Of a stretch of DNA of 53,700 nucleotides, positions 8,330 to 16,416 are shown piece after piece. Position numbers and translations under genes: made by a program. The notes beneath the pieces are model-generated. The model did not search any database. It was given only the letters and a program-made list of their open reading frames with translations, and was not told the DNA's origin. Position 1 is the first letter of the stretch; the number at the start of each line of letters is the position of its first letter. The DNA is from JAXGQD01 sp964574395 (GTDB lineage Bacteria > Bacillota > Clostridia > Saccharofermentanales > Fastidiosipilaceae), in contig CAZNNL010000005.1 in the NCBI GenBank assembly GCA_964574395.1, forward strand, positions 1-53,700, read 5' to 3'.

Positions 8330-8361
8330 CTAGCCTTTTGTTGATATATGCGGAGTGCTAA

Positions 8362-9462
8362 ATGAAGTATAAATTTTTACGTAAACTTATCTGTTTACTC
8401 TCCCTATTGTGCTTGTTTTTGGTATCTGCCTGCAACCCTTTACCTGAAGGACAACAGGCTAAGGTCGAGTTTACAGAGCCCGTGAATAATCAAAAAATCG
8501 AGGAGAATATACCTATGAATATAAAAAAAGAATCCGTTATTTATTTGGCTGGCGGCTGTTTTTGGGGAGTGGAAGGATATTTCAGACAAATTCCTGGGGT
8601 CCTAGATACAGAAGTTGGTTATGCCAATGGTCAAACTGAGAACACCGATTACTATAAAATTGCCAAGACAGGCCACGCAGAAGCGCTGAAACTAACTTAC
8701 GACGCCAATCGCATCCACTTAGCAGAAATTCTTGCGCATTATTTCCGTATCATTGATCCGACCTTGTTAAACCAGCAAGGCAACGACCGCGGAACACAGT
8801 ACCGCACCGGAATTTATTTTACTTTGCCAGAACAAGAAAAAGTTGCTCTGGAGGCAATGGCGGTTGTGGCTTCGAAATTTGACCAGCCTTTGGTGGTCGA
8901 GGTGGAAAGTTTGAACAATTATGATTCCGCTGAAGACTACCATCAAGAGTATTTGGTAAAGAACCCCGACGGCTATTGTCATATTAATTTGCACTTAGCC
9001 AGTGAGCCTTTGTATGGCGCGTTTACAAAGTTATCAGACGAAGAATTGAAGCAAAACCTTAGCTTACTGCAATATAATGTCACACAAAACGCTGCCACTG
9101 AAAAACCCTACTCGAGTAGCTATGATAAGTTTTCTGAAGCAGGCATTTACGTCGATATTACCAGTGGACGACCTTTGTTCAGTTCAGATGACAAATATGA
9201 TGCTGGCTGTGGTTGGCCTTCTTTTACTATGCCCATTACCAGCGAAGTTGTTGCTTATTTAAATGACAATTCATATGGATACCAAAGAATTGAGGTGCGC
9301 TCTAAAGAAGCGGACAGTCATTTGGGTCACGTTTTTGAGGACGGGCCGCGTGATGCAGGCGGCTTGCGCTTCTGTATCAATGGTGCAAGTTTGAAGTTTA
9401 TCCCTCGCGCTGAAATGGCTGCATTTGGATATGGAGATTACCTGCCTTATGTAGTTCGCTGA
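8362..9462 (+). CDS. msrAB: MsrA-MsrB fusion, peptide methionine sulfoxide reductase lipoprotein
   Basis: A 366-residue fusion enzyme that reduces both methionine sulfoxide stereoisomers in proteins. Residues 1-24 form a lipoprotein signal (lipobox LVSAC, Cys24). The MsrA domain (about 57-215) has the catalytic Cys66 in GGCFWG. The MsrB domain (about 222-365) has CGWPSF (Cys283, a likely resolving Cys) and RFCIN with catalytic Cys338. The two CxxC zinc motifs of many MsrB proteins are absent. CGGAG at 8351-8355 supports the start. A second strong site, GAGGAG at 8500-8505, precedes an in-frame ATG at 8515 (Met52), just before the MsrA domain; it could yield a cytoplasmic form without the signal peptide. 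Confidence 0.93.
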   Translation: MKYKFLRKLICLLSLLCLFLVSACNPLPEGQQAKVEFTEPVNNQKIEENIPMNIKKESVIYLAGGCFWGVEGYFRQIPGVLDTEVGYANGQTENTDYYKIAKTGHAEALKLTYDANRIHLAEILAHYFRIIDPTLLNQQGNDRGTQYRTGIYFTLPEQEKVALEAMAVVASKFDQPLVVEVESLNNYDSAEDYHQEYLVKNPDGYCHINLHLASEPLYGAFTKLSDEELKQNLSLLQYNVTQNAATEKPYSSSYDKFSEAGIYVDITSGRPLFSSDDKYDAGCGWPSFTMPITSEVVAYLNDNSYGYQRIEVRSKEADSHLGHVFEDGPRDAGGLRFCINGASLKFIPRAEMAAFGYGDYLPYVVR

Positions 9463-9527
9463 TGCAGGGAGTTGAAAACTTGTCACGACGCACGATGCTT
9501 AGCCCACGCTAGTACAATCAAAACCTC

Positions 9528-9602
9528 TTGACAGCAAGTTAGCCTCGCCTTATCCTTAAACTATGACCACCCCTATGGGGTGGTAGGCGAAGGATAAGGT
9601 GA
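9528..9602 (+). promoter_or_regulatory. copper-operon promoter with CsoR-type operator
   Basis: TTGACA (9528-9533) and TATCCT (9551-9556) are 17 bp apart. Just downstream is the perfect palindrome ACCACCCC-TAT-GGGGTGGT (9566-9584), the C-run/G-run type bound by CsoR copper sensors. A csoR gene is in this operon. An outer inverted repeat, CCTTATCCTT (9548-9557) with AAGGATAAGG (9590-9599), encloses it; its right arm overlaps the strong ribosome binding site AAGGTGATC (9596-9604) of copA. The left arm overlaps the -10, so it would not be in the transcript from this promoter. Confidence 0.8.
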
Positions 9603-9607
9603 TCTTA

Positions 9608-12355
9608 ATGGCAAAAAATAAGATAGACACAGATAAATTAACAAACAAAGCTCAAACAGAAAGCGAGCTACAAACCTGGCGCTTCCAACTCGAGGGTCTG
9701 ACTTGCGCGTCATGTGCGGCGGCAGTGACTAGGGCCGTCAAGCCACTTGACGGAGTTACAGACATCGAAGTTAATCCACTTACACAAAAAATGGTGCTCA
9801 AAGTAAACCCTGAAGCACAACTTGAGGCGGACCAAGTTATTTCGGCTGTCCAGAAAGCTGGCTATGACGGCGAGCTCTCAGCACAGGAAGGAAAGAGCAA
9901 ACAAACAACTCAAACCCAAACAATTCAACACCAAACCATTGAAGCCACCTCAGCTCCAAGCCAAGCAAAAGAGAAACACTCGGCGCATTACAATCCCAAA
10001 AAAGACCCAAGCTATCTTGAGTATCTTGCGGCTAGAGGGCGTTTTTGGCCGTCGCTTCTGTTTATGATTCCGCTGTTTTATATAACGATGGGAGAGATGG
10101 TGGGCTTACCTTTGCCATACTTCTTGAGTGGAAGTGAGTACGCGGTGCATTACGGGCTAACCCAGCTGCTACTAACAATCCCGGTTATCTATATTAACCG
10201 CGTGATCTTCCGAAGAGGCTTGAAATCGCTCTGGAATCGCTTGCCCAATATGGATGCATTAATCGCGGTTGGTTCAGGCGCTGCGCTGATTTATGGCATC
10301 ATCGTGCTCTATCAAATGGCGACTGCGCAGATGCATGGACATGCAGAACACCTTATGCACTTACGCCATAATCTATACTTCGAATCGGCTGTGGTCATCC
10401 TAACGCTTATTGCTCTTGGCAAAATGCTCGAAGGACGCGCGAAAGCCAAAACGAGTTCCGCCATTCAACAACTCATGGATCTCATCCCACCAGAGGCAGA
10501 AGTAGAACGCGACAGTAAAACTATCATTGTCAGCCTCGACGAAATTCGTATCGGTGACACGGTGCTCTTGAGGCCAGGCCAGAAGGTCGCCGTCGATGGT
10601 ACCGTTATTAGTGGGCATAGCAGCCTAGATACAGCAGCCCTAACCGGAGAGAGTATCCCTGTTGAGAAAACAACTGGTGACAAAGTGCTAACAGGCATGG
10701 TCAATCAATCAGGAACCCTAAAATTCACTGCGGAAAAAGTAGGTAGTGAAACAACTCTCGCCCAAATCATCCGTCTGGTTGAAGAAGCGGCATCTTCACG
10801 CGCCCCCATCTCCCAATTAGCCGACAGAATTTCTGCTGTCTTTGTACCCATAGTCATACTAATTGCTATCGTCACGCTCGTGGTGCACTTGCTGCTTGGC
10901 CAAGGTTTTGACCAAGCGCTTGGTTATGCCATCACCGTTCTTGTAATTTCATGCCCTTGTGCTTTGGGCCTGGCAACCCCTGTCGCAATCATGGTCGGAA
11001 CCGGCCAAGGCGCTAAAAACGGCATACTTCTTCGCTCAGGCGAAGCGCTAGAACATGCTGGAAAAGTTGATACAGTCGTCATGGACAAAACCGGCACACT
11101 GACTGAAGGCAAGCCGCGCGTGACTGACATAATTGTCGGCAAAACGAAGCACACTTCCGAACGTGTGGATAAGCTTTTAGCTATGCTCGCCTCGGTGGAA
11201 CTTGTCTCTGAACACCCCCTAGCAACGGCCATTGTCAATTACGCCAAAGAGAAAAACCTGCAATTTAGCGATGTAACAAACTTCAACGCGGTACCCGGCA
11301 GAGGGGTTGAAGGCACTGTCTTAAACCAACGCGTACTCGCAGGTAATCTAAAGTATTTGGAAGAAAACGCTGTTTCGGTAAGTGATGCTTGGCAAAACCA
11401 AGTCAACACCCTCGCAAGCGACGGTAAAACTCCTCTCTACATCGCTATTGACCAAGAGCTTCAGATGCTTGTTGGTGTCGCCGATTCCCTTAAAGAAGGG
11501 TCTAAAGCAGCGCTCGACGCCTTCAAGGCGAGGGGCTTGAAGACCGTTCTCTTGACAGGTGACGTAGCAGCTGTTGCAGAGCCGATGGCCAAGCGCTTGG
11601 GGATAGACGAGGTTTTTGCTGGAGTTTTGCCAGCCGACAAAGCCCAAGTCATTCAAAATTTACAAGCAGAACATAACGAAGATGGCAAGCCAAGGCACGT
11701 CATGATGCTGGGTGATGGCATCAATGATGCACCAGCTCTGGCTTTGGCCGATGTTGGCGTGGCCATGGGTGGCGGTACGGATATTGCTATGGAAACCGCT
11801 GATGTAATCCTACTCAACAATGATGTTCGTTCAGCCGTGAATACGATTGCCCTGAGTCGTGCTACTTTACGCAATATCAAACAGAATCTATTCTGGGCAT
11901 TTATCTACAATGTCCTGGGCATCCCACTCGCAGCGGGTCTCTTTGTGGGTTTAGGCTTAGTCTTGACGCCCATGTACGGTGCAGCAGCGATGAGTTTGAG
12001 TTCACTCTTTGTCGTTACGAATGCGCTTAGACTAAGACGTTTTAAAGCACCACTTCCGCTTGAGCATACGATTGGCAAAACGACCCAAGACCACGATTCT
12101 TTTGCCATTAATATCCACAGCATTGAAACAGATAAAGGAGCAAAGAAAATGGAAAAAACCGTCATCGTTGAAGGCATGACCTGCCAAAATTGTGTCAAAC
12201 ACGTCGCTAAGGCTCTACAATCCCTCGGCGCCGATGTACAAGTTGATCTTGAAACGGGTAGGGCAAAGCTTCAATCGAATAGTGATATTAGTGACGCCTC
12301 CATCAAGACCGCTATCGAAGATGCAGGTTACAGTGTTTCTGGGTTTGAGGAGTAA
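9608..12355 (+). CDS. copA: Cu+-exporting P1B-type ATPase with fused C-terminal CopZ-like domain
   Basis: A 915-residue copper pump of the inner membrane. An N-terminal heavy-metal-associated domain has LTCASC (Cys33, Cys36). A Gln/Thr-rich linker follows, then the membrane domain with the CPC metal site (SCPCALGLATP, about residue 447), the phosphorylated DKTGT (about 492) and GDGINDAPAL (about 701). After the last membrane helices a second HMA domain (VEGMTCQNC) ends the protein, an unusual place for it. The start is the ATG at 9608, directly after AAGGTGATC; a GTG at 9599 is inside that ribosome binding site. The next gene, csoR, starts three bases after the stop. CsoR control through the upstream palindrome is likely. 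Confidence 0.95.
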   Translation: MAKNKIDTDKLTNKAQTESELQTWRFQLEGLTCASCAAAVTRAVKPLDGVTDIEVNPLTQKMVLKVNPEAQLEADQVISAVQKAGYDGELSAQEGKSKQTTQTQTIQHQTIEATSAPSQAKEKHSAHYNPKKDPSYLEYLAARGRFWPSLLFMIPLFYITMGEMVGLPLPYFLSGSEYAVHYGLTQLLLTIPVIYINRVIFRRGLKSLWNRLPNMDALIAVGSGAALIYGIIVLYQMATAQMHGHAEHLMHLRHNLYFESAVVILTLIALGKMLEGRAKAKTSSAIQQLMDLIPPEAEVERDSKTIIVSLDEIRIGDTVLLRPGQKVAVDGTVISGHSSLDTAALTGESIPVEKTTGDKVLTGMVNQSGTLKFTAEKVGSETTLAQIIRLVEEAASSRAPISQLADRISAVFVPIVILIAIVTLVVHLLLGQGFDQALGYAITVLVISCPCALGLATPVAIMVGTGQGAKNGILLRSGEALEHAGKVDTVVMDKTGTLTEGKPRVTDIIVGKTKHTSERVDKLLAMLASVELVSEHPLATAIVNYAKEKNLQFSDVTNFNAVPGRGVEGTVLNQRVLAGNLKYLEENAVSVSDAWQNQVNTLASDGKTPLYIAIDQELQMLVGVADSLKEGSKAALDAFKARGLKTVLLTGDVAAVAEPMAKRLGIDEVFAGVLPADKAQVIQNLQAEHNEDGKPRHVMMLGDGINDAPALALADVGVAMGGGTDIAMETADVILLNNDVRSAVNTIALSRATLRNIKQNLFWAFIYNVLGIPLAAGLFVGLGLVLTPMYGAAAMSLSSLFVVTNALRLRRFKAPLPLEHTIGKTTQDHDSFAINIHSIETDKGAKKMEKTVIVEGMTCQNCVKHVAKALQSLGADVQVDLETGRAKLQSNSDISDASIKTAIEDAGYSVSGFEE
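12149..12355 (+). CDS. copZ: CopZ-like copper chaperone from an internal start in copA
   Basis: Within copA, and in the same frame, an ATG at 12149 is preceded by AAAGGAG (12134-12140) at an eight-base spacing, as good as any ribosome binding site in the window. Starting there gives a 68-residue protein, MEKTVIVEGMTCQNC onward, with Cys12 and Cys15. That is the normal length and motif of free CopZ Cu(I) chaperones. So the operon may make both a pump with a tethered chaperone and free CopZ. The sequence features are seen; production of the free protein is inference. Confidence 0.55.
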   Translation: MEKTVIVEGMTCQNCVKHVAKALQSLGADVQVDLETGRAKLQSNSDISDASIKTAIEDAGYSVSGFEE

Positions 12356-12358
12356 GTA

Positions 12359-12634
12359 ATGATAGCCAACAACAAGAAAATCAGCAATTTACTGAAAACA
12401 GCACGCGGACAAATTGACGGGCTTCTGAAAATGGTAGAGGACGATCGTTATTGCATCGACATCTCGCATCAGTTGCTCGCGACCTCTGCGATATTAAAAA
12501 AAGCGAATCGAGAAGTTTTGAAAGCGCACATGGATCATTGCATCGCGGATGCACTTTCAGGTGATAGCCAAGTTGATAAAGATGCTAAACTTAAAGAACT
12601 CAGTGAACTGATGTTGACTTGGGAGAAAGCCTGA
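12359..12634 (+). CDS. csoR: CsoR-family copper-sensing repressor
   Basis: A 91-residue all-helical metal-sensing repressor. The Cu(I) ligand triad of CsoR is present with the right spacing: Cys32 (RYCIDI), His57 and Cys61 (KAHMDHC). The Arg/Lys-rich N-terminal helix RGQIDGLLKMVEDDRYC is typical of the CsoR/RcnR superfamily. It starts three bases after the copA stop, with GAGGAG overlapping the copA end. Its expected target is the ACCACCCC-TAT-GGGGTGGT palindrome ahead of copA; copper binding should release it. Confidence 0.93.
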   Translation: MIANNKKISNLLKTARGQIDGLLKMVEDDRYCIDISHQLLATSAILKKANREVLKAHMDHCIADALSGDSQVDKDAKLKELSELMLTWEKA

Positions 12635-12652
12635 CTAGAAAAGGAGTATGAA

Positions 12653-13060
12653 ATGAAAAAATTAACCATATTTGAAATAGTGGATGATGACGATATTTTA
12701 ACTGCTAAAGAAAGACCTGAAAGATTGGCATTACTCAATTTTATTTATACCTTGCATGAGGAAGGTTTTCCTGTAGAACAATACAATTTAATCGAACATC
12801 CTTTGGCATTTATGAAGCATAAAGAGGTTGCCAAAGCCTTAGACGATGAGGGTGACAGTGCTTTCCCTCTAATTTTTATCGATGATACATTAGAGTGGAA
12901 AGCAGCGTACCCAAGCATTGAGAACTTAGCAAGCAAACTTGAAGTTGCAGAGGTCTTAGGTCGTTTGAAAACACTACCCGATGCGTATTTTGAAAGTACT
13001 TGTGGTCCCGCTGGCTGTGCCGGTTGCAGTGGCTGCGGGAGCAGTGAAGCCTTTGAATAG
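12653..13060 (+). CDS. ArsD-like protein with Cys-rich tail
   Basis: A 135-residue protein that follows csoR by 18 bp. It reads like ArsD, the arsenic metallochaperone/repressor: VEQYNLIEHPLAFMKHKEV and FPLIFIDD, then AAYPSIENLA align with the ArsD core. The vicinal Cys pair near residue 12 that binds As(III) in ArsD is absent; the position reads VDDDDIL. Instead the C-terminus carries four Cys in CGPAGCAGCSGCG. The copper operon context suggests a copper- or soft-metal-binding partner rather than arsenic transfer, but that is inference. AAGGAG supports the start. Confidence 0.75.
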   Translation: MKKLTIFEIVDDDDILTAKERPERLALLNFIYTLHEEGFPVEQYNLIEHPLAFMKHKEVAKALDDEGDSAFPLIFIDDTLEWKAAYPSIENLASKLEVAEVLGRLKTLPDAYFESTCGPAGCAGCSGCGSSEAFE

Positions 13061-13074
13061 GATTTGATTTTGTA

Positions 13075-13935
13075 TCAAACGTTTTCTAGTAGTGCGCGGC
13101 ACTCTGCTAGTTTGGCCAGGACATCGGGAGAAGCGACGGGGTACTGTGGATTCATGCGTTCTAGTACGTCAACGATAGCTTCAGAAACCAAATAACGTGA
13201 GAACCATTTGCGATCGGCTGGAACGACAAACCATGGTGCATGTTCGGTAGAAGTGTGCTCAATCATATGCTGATAGGCTTTTTGGTATTGGTCCCAATAC
13301 TTGCGTTCCTCGATGTCTGAAGGTGAGAATTTCCAGTTCTTGTCAGGCTCGTTTATCCTATCCAAAAGGCGTACACGTTGTTCTTCGTTGGACATGTGCA
13401 GAAAGAACTTAATCGTCCTAAAACCATTCTCAAAGAGATACTCCTCAAAGTTGTTAATCTGTTTGTAGCGCTGCTCCCAGATGCGTTTGGTTACCAAATC
13501 GTCAGGTAGCTGCTGTTTGGAGACCAAATCGTGAACGCGCGTGACAATTACTTCCTCATAGTGAGAGCGATTGAAGATGCCAATTTCGCCACGTCTTGGG
13601 AGTGCTTTATTGATGCGCCACAGATAATCGTGGTCTAGTTCTTCGCTGGAAGGTTGCTTGAAGGCAGTAACTGAGGTGCCTTGCGGATTGAGACCCGTGA
13701 AGACATGTTTGATCACGCCATCTTTCCCCGCAGCATCCATTGCTTGAATTACAATAAGTAAACCTTGCTTATTTTCCGCATACAGTTTTTCTTGCAGCAC
13801 AAACATTTTCGAAATGTTTTCGTTCATAATCTCGTCAGTAACGTCTGCTTTTTTTAAGCCGCTGCTATTATCAGTTTTGTGTTCACTTAACTTAAATTTT
13901 TCACCTGAAGTTATACGATAATCTGCTAAATCCAT
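13075..13935 (-). CDS. polyphosphate kinase 2 family protein
   Basis: A 286-residue PPK2-type nucleotide/polyphosphate phosphotransferase. The Walker A-like loop is QAMDAAGKDGVIKH and the second conserved block is GIFNRSHYEEVIVTRVHD; APWFVVPADRKWFSRY near the C-terminus is the third. These enzymes transfer phosphate between polyphosphate and nucleoside mono- or diphosphates. The subclass and direction cannot be set by eye. AAAGGAGAA lies eight bases before the ATG. It starts 13 bp after the amylase stop on the same strand and is probably the last gene of the sugar-uptake transcript. Confidence 0.9.
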   Translation of the reverse strand: MDLADYRITSGEKFKLSEHKTDNSSGLKKADVTDEIMNENISKMFVLQEKLYAENKQGLLIVIQAMDAAGKDGVIKHVFTGLNPQGTSVTAFKQPSSEELDHDYLWRINKALPRRGEIGIFNRSHYEEVIVTRVHDLVSKQQLPDDLVTKRIWEQRYKQINNFEEYLFENGFRTIKFFLHMSNEEQRVRLLDRINEPDKNWKFSPSDIEERKYWDQYQKAYQHMIEHTSTEHAPWFVVPADRKWFSRYLVSEAIVDVLERMNPQYPVASPDVLAKLAECRALLENV

Positions 13936-13948
13936 ATGCGATTCTCCT

Positions 13949-15538
13949 TTAGTTTAATGTAAATATTGTGACACTATATGCTGGCAAAATCCATACACCC
14001 TTACCAAACTCAGCCTCACCAAATTCCGAAAGCGTAGCTGCTAGTTTTGCGTTTGCATAGTTCGCAGCCAAGTCTACGTTTCGATCCTCTGAAGCGAAAT
14101 TGTAAACTAAGAGCAGTTCTTCTTTCTCATTGTTTGCTTTGCTAAGTGCGGCAACTGCTTTGTCGCCGCTGACTTGCACAAATTCTGTAGCACCGCGAGC
14201 AATGATGGGAAACTTGTTTTTTGTCTTCAAGGTTGTGATGTAGAAATTGAGTAGAGAATTGGGGTCTTTAGTTTGTTCTTCTACCGAGCCAAAAGGATAA
14301 GAAATTTTGTCTTTCTCCATGTCTATTGGGCCAAGGGTCTGATCACCTTTGTCCGGGTTTGATTCGGGAAGCCAAAGCATGGGAGAACGCTTATTTTCGT
14401 CTCTGCCACTGCCGCGTATTCCTATTTCTTCACCGTAGTAAGTGAAGCTCGTACCTGAACTGAGGAGGTAAGTGGCGGCGGCTAGTTTCATTTTGCCAAG
14501 ATCAGCAGCGAAATAGCCAACAGAACGTCCCATGTCATGATTACTTAGAAAGGCTGCATTCATGGCGTTTGGATTAATGGCAGTAATATCGCTCTGAATT
14601 TTGGCAAAATGCTGCATCAAAGCCGAAGCATCCGAAGAATTGATTGCCGTTGCAATTTGGCCCAGTGAATCAGCCGCGGCAAAGTCAAAGAAACTATCAA
14701 TGCCAGACTGGTAGTATTTTGTATATGTTGCCTCGTTCGTCCAGGCTTCTGCCACGAAATAGGCATCCTTATTTATGCTTTTTCCGGCTTCAGAGAGCCA
14801 AGTTAAAAATGCGATATTTTGCTCATCATTGCCTGTATAATACTGAGTTACCGCATCGAGACGAAAACCGTAAACGCCTAAATCTAGCCAGAATTTCATA
14901 ATATCTTGTATCTCTGCCCTAAGCTGCTCGTTGTCTAAGGCTAAATCGGGCATCTGATCCCAAAATACGGCTTCGTAAAACCAGCCGTCTGCTCCGGGGA
15001 CGGGGTAGTATTTGTCAGACTTTTTTTCTTGGGAAAAATAGTAGTAATCGATGTATTTGTTATCTAATTCATCTTTCGCCAGTGCCACGGTGGCTTCTAT
15101 AAACCATGGATGTTCACTTGAGCTATGATTCAAAACCAAGTCAATTATGACCTTGATGCCACGCTTTTCACATGCCGTGAGGAACGCTTTGAAATCATCC
15201 ATTGTCCCGTATTCTGGATCGATAGCCTTGTAATCTGTGACGTCATATTTGTGGTAGGTGGGGGAAGGGCTAATGGGCATCAACCAGATGCCGTTAAAGC
15301 CAAGGTCAGTTTCGGTCTTTGGATTACCATCATTGATGTAATCGAGTCGCTTCGTCAGACCTTTGAAGTCGCCAATACCATCGCCGTCTGAATCAGCAAA
15401 AGAGTAAACGAAAATCTCATATACACTTAGGTAGCGGTCATCGAGACTTTCAGCTAAGCGCTTGTTTTGACAAGCCGAAAGCAGCCCTGTCATCAACAAA
15501 GCTGCCACTAGCAATAGAGTATAAATTTTCTTCCTCAA
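13949..15538 (-). CDS. GH13 alpha-amylase family lipoprotein
   Basis: A 529-residue extracytoplasmic glycosidase. The signal peptide MRKKIYTLLLVAALLMTGL runs to a lipobox LLSAC with Cys23. GH13 motifs are all present: IIDLVLNHSS, GFRLDAVTQYY (nucleophile Asp), YFVAEAWTN (acid/base Glu) and FLSNHDMG (transition-state Asp). The start is a TTG at 15538 that overlaps the TGA of the upstream permease gene, with GGAGCAG upstream; starting further up would remove the signal peptide from the N-terminus. With the ABC transporter ahead of it, the enzyme probably cuts starch-like oligosaccharides at the cell surface for uptake. Confidence 0.92.
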   Translation of the reverse strand: MRKKIYTLLLVAALLMTGLLSACQNKRLAESLDDRYLSVYEIFVYSFADSDGDGIGDFKGLTKRLDYINDGNPKTETDLGFNGIWLMPISPSPTYHKYDVTDYKAIDPEYGTMDDFKAFLTACEKRGIKVIIDLVLNHSSSEHPWFIEATVALAKDELDNKYIDYYYFSQEKKSDKYYPVPGADGWFYEAVFWDQMPDLALDNEQLRAEIQDIMKFWLDLGVYGFRLDAVTQYYTGNDEQNIAFLTWLSEAGKSINKDAYFVAEAWTNEATYTKYYQSGIDSFFDFAAADSLGQIATAINSSDASALMQHFAKIQSDITAINPNAMNAAFLSNHDMGRSVGYFAADLGKMKLAAATYLLSSGTSFTYYGEEIGIRGSGRDENKRSPMLWLPESNPDKGDQTLGPIDMEKDKISYPFGSVEEQTKDPNSLLNFYITTLKTKNKFPIIARGATEFVQVSGDKAVAALSKANNEKEELLLVYNFASEDRNVDLAANYANAKLAATLSEFGEAEFGKGVWILPAYSVTIFTLN

Positions 15539-16416
15539 CCTTTTACTGCTCCGCTCATACTCTCTGTATAGAAGCGCTGTAAGTAGATAAAGAGTATTGC
15601 TATCGGTATCGAAATCAAGACTGCACCTGCCGCGAAAGAAGTGTACCAATTATCGATGTATTCTTTTTCAAGCATGCGCCATAAGCCGATGGCAACGGTA
15701 TAGTAGTCAGAATTCGCTCGGACAATGACCCTGGCAAAAACAAAATCTAACCAAGGCGACAAGAACGAAGTCAGAATCGTGTAAACGATAATCGGCTTTG
15801 AAATAGGGAGGGTAATCTTTGTAAATACTTGCCACTTGGTGCAACCATCAAGAAACGCGGCTTCATCAAGCGTACGCGGTACGGTATCAAAGAACCCCTT
15901 TGTGATGTAAAAAGCTAGACCAGCACCGCCAGAATAAACCAGAATTAATGCCACTCTAATCATGCTGCCTTCCGATAAGCCAATTGCTTTTAGAATATAA
16001 TAAACCGCAACCATCGACATGAAACCAGGAAACAACCCCAGAATCATTGCAATATTCATTAATGACTTACGCATTTTGAAACGCAGTCGACTCATGACAT
16101 AGGCCACACTCAGAATAAAGAATGTTGCGATTATGCAAGAGAACACAGCGATGATAAACGTATTCATAAACATCTTTGGAAAGTTCAATATATTTGTGTC
16201 GTTAAAGAGTCTCGCGTAATTGGCTGTGGTAAATGTTTTTGGCAAAAAGCTCGAAATATAACTGCCTTTTTCGCCACGGAAACTTGTCATGACTATCCAA
16301 GCAATCGGAAAAACCCAAACCGCAGAAAGTATAGCCAAGAGGATATGGATGGCAGTGTTACCTAAGCTCGCACCGAGCCGATTCTTCTTGTTTAATGCTA
16401 GGCGCTTTGTTCTCAT
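15535..16416 (-). CDS. carbohydrate ABC transporter permease (MalG type)
   Basis: A 293-residue inner-membrane permease with six membrane segments. The EAA loop that docks to the ATPase reads LDEAAFLDGCTKWQVFTKIT with LPISKP. It overlaps the MalF-type gene by four bases (ATGA) and the amylase start by four bases, so translation is tightly coupled. GAGGAGG precedes its ATG. No ATP-binding subunit is encoded nearby, so a shared MsmX-type ATPase elsewhere is expected. Confidence 0.93.
   Translation of the reverse strand: MRTKRLALNKKNRLGASLGNTAIHILLAILSAVWVFPIAWIVMTSFRGEKGSYISSFLPKTFTTANYARLFNDTNILNFPKMFMNTFIIAVFSCIIATFFILSVAYVMSRLRFKMRKSLMNIAMILGLFPGFMSMVAVYYILKAIGLSEGSMIRVALILVYSGGAGLAFYITKGFFDTVPRTLDEAAFLDGCTKWQVFTKITLPISKPIIVYTILTSFLSPWLDFVFARVIVRANSDYYTVAIGLWRMLEKEYIDNWYTSFAAGAVLISIPIAILFIYLQRFYTESMSGAVKG

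Noticed and set aside
15539..15649. N-terminal extension of the amylase
   Set aside because: It would overlap the permease gene by over 110 bases and bury the lipoprotein signal peptide.
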